Below are positions 51,169 to 51,928 of a stretch of 51,928 bases of DNA, one piece after another. The notes beneath the pieces were generated by a model. That model did no database searches, was not told the DNA's origin, and worked only from the letters and a program-made list of their open reading frames with translations. The stretch is from Natronohydrobacter sp. (GTDB lineage Bacteria; Pseudomonadota; Alphaproteobacteria; Rhodobacterales; Rhodobacteraceae). The stretch lies in contig JAFIEM010000012.1 in the NCBI GenBank assembly GCA_020832555.1, positions 1 through 51,928 on the forward strand, given 5' to 3'. Positions within the stretch are counted from its first letter, which is position 1. Each line of letters begins with the position of its first letter. A program made the translations under genes and the position numbers.

Positions 51169-51863
51169 AGCCGTTACGGATTATTTTGATTTTTGGTCTC
51201 CTTGGTCGGATCCAAGCTGTGCTCCAATACCTACGACCGATCTTGCCCCACCAGTCCTCAGCAAAACCAACTTTACTATTTTCGTTTTCGGCTGCCTCCA
51301 AAAAGCCGACATAGGTGCACAGTGCAGAAACTGTCATTTTGAGCTTGAAGCTGCCGATCGCTGCGGCTGACGCAAACGCCGACTTCTGCGTCGCACACCG
51401 GCTTCTCGAGAGTTCGGCGCATGAGTCTGTCAACACCTTTCAGCCATTGAGACATTTTTCGATGAGACACCGGACGGCGAGACGGATCGCCCCTCTTAAG
51501 CTATCCATAGCGATATACTCGGGGTCATGCGCGCGGGTGAACCGACGCTGTTACCGAGGTGGACACCGGGGCTGGCTACCGGGGTCCAGCCGGGGACCAA
51601 TGGGCTAACCCATTGAGTTAGCGGTTCCTTCCTGGCGATATTCGTATGCTGGCGGGCGAAGCGCGGGACATCGCCAGCGACAGGGCCGGATTTTTGGGAA
51701 GCCACCCGGAAGCCGGAGCCACTCACGCCCCGCGCAAACATCAATGAACGCTGGCCTTTCGACCGGACACCGCTGGTGGCCGCTGGACCCCGTTTGGAGT
51801 CCAGCCCGGCATCCGGAGTCCGGAAGCCACCGGCATCCACCCGACCGAGGAACCTTGCCCACC
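51169..51863. other. Long intergenic region before the right-edge gene
   Basis: About 695 bases without a gene I can support. Frames here lack ribosome sites and family features. The segment around 51315-51430 (both strands open) resembles relic sequence rather than a live gene. The region 51520-51840 is rich in short inverted repeats, including two overlapping hairpins at 51598-51622. Confidence 0.55.
51598..51622. promoter_or_regulatory. Two overlapping hairpins upstream of the right-edge gene
   Basis: CAATGGG / CCCATTG (51598-51615, CTAA loop) and GCTAAC / GTTAGC (51604-51622) share bases, so only one can form at a time. This is the layout of an attenuator-like switch or of overlapping operators. 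About 240 bases upstream of the next start. Confidence 0.3.
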
Positions 51864-51928
51864 ATGACGCTGAGCTTCGCCCCGGACGCGATCGAGACGT
51901 GGCCGCTGTCGCGCCTCCAGCCCTACGC
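51864..51928 (+). CDS. Start of a probable ParB-like/DNA methyltransferase gene (cut by window edge)
   Basis: The frame from the ATG at 51864 reads MTLSFAPDAIETWPLSRLQPYA before the window ends. The segment I-E-x-W-P-L-x-x-L-x-P-Y-A is the typical start of phage proteins that join an N-terminal ParB-like nuclease domain to a DNA N6-adenine or N4-cytosine methyltransferase. Only 21 residues are visible, so the call is tentative. Confidence 0.5.
   Translation, partial: MTLSFAPDAIETWPLSRLQPY

Larger units (their letters stand above)
28989..51928. mobile_element. Integrated phage-like element (left part; right end outside window)
   Basis: Everything from just after tRNA-Ser to the window edge is accessory: restriction-modification operon, large serine recombinase with companions, phage-type sigma factor, phage replication/recombination operon and small cargo cassettes. 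The left boundary is inferred from the switch of content after the tRNA and its terminator; no att repeat was identified. No capsid or terminase genes are visible, but these could lie to the right. It could be a prophage, a satellite or an integrative element. Confidence 0.7.

Noticed and set aside
51128..51608. Possible short genes on both strands after the DUF488 cassette
   Set aside because: No ribosome sites, no recognisable motifs, and open frames on both strands at once suggest relic or non-coding DNA.

Overview
The window looks like a chromosome segment of a Rhodobacterales alphaproteobacterium (Paracoccaceae/Roseobacteraceae type). Pointers are the high GC content, the tolB-pal-cpoB-tilS-ftsH order, a single-cysteine DksA, a MoxR/CoxE-type pair and many small conserved alphaproteobacterial genes. 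No species call is possible from the sequence alone.

Positions 1-28,990 are ordinary core chromosome. From the left: the end of tolA, then tolB, pal, cpoB, tilS and ftsH (envelope integrity, tRNA-Ile lysidine synthesis, membrane proteolysis). Next come a GntR regulator, a CoxG-like protein, an FMN-dependent L-lactate dehydrogenase, and an NCS1 permease divergent from a second GntR regulator across a perfect palindrome. These are followed by rplY, pth, several domain-of-unknown-function genes, a membrane-anchored LuxR protein, trpB, a retropepsin-like protease, an FAD monooxygenase, dksA, and a moxR-GNAT-DUF2927-CoxE cluster. The segment ends with two cyclophilins, pgk, ftsB and a tRNA-Ser(UGA). 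Six strong intrinsic terminators separate transcription units.

From just after tRNA-Ser to the right edge (about 29-51.9 kb) the content is accessory and reads as one integrated, phage-like element whose right end lies outside the window. (i) 29.3-34.8 kb is a lower-GC four-gene minus-strand operon: m5C methyltransferase, McrB-like AAA+ NTPase, McrC-like nuclease and N6-adenine methyltransferase. It looks like a LlaJI/BsuMI-style McrBC restriction-modification system with an extra adenine methylase. (ii) 35.0-37.4 kb is a four-gene large serine recombinase module. (iii) 37.5-39.7 kb is an unrecognised two-gene cassette with an exact alphaproteobacterial SOS-box pattern (GAAC-N7-GAAC) in its 5' region. 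The second protein joins a cysteine-rich segment to a C-terminal winged helix. A phage-type sigma factor follows. (iv) 40.4-49.7 kb is a tightly overlapping replication/recombination operon: Sak4-like ATPase, DUF669-like ssDNA-binding protein, Cas4-like Fe-S nuclease, Dda/RecD-type helicase, Toprim primase-helicase, RuvC-like resolvase and small phage proteins. The last 300 bases of the primase gene hold an iteron-like array of the 9-mer GGGGAACCT, three direct copies facing three inverted copies across an alternating pyrimidine-purine tract. This is a candidate replication origin inside a coding sequence. (v) 49.9-51.2 kb is a two-gene DUF488 cassette, then about 700 bases with no convincing gene, then the start of a probable ParB-like/DNA methyltransferase gene cut by the window edge.

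The strongest candidates for something undescribed are the iteron array in the primase gene, the SOS-box-controlled cassette beside a phage sigma factor, the McrBC system with two methylases, and the DUF488 pair. All functional statements rest on motifs read by eye and on gene context; no database search was run.
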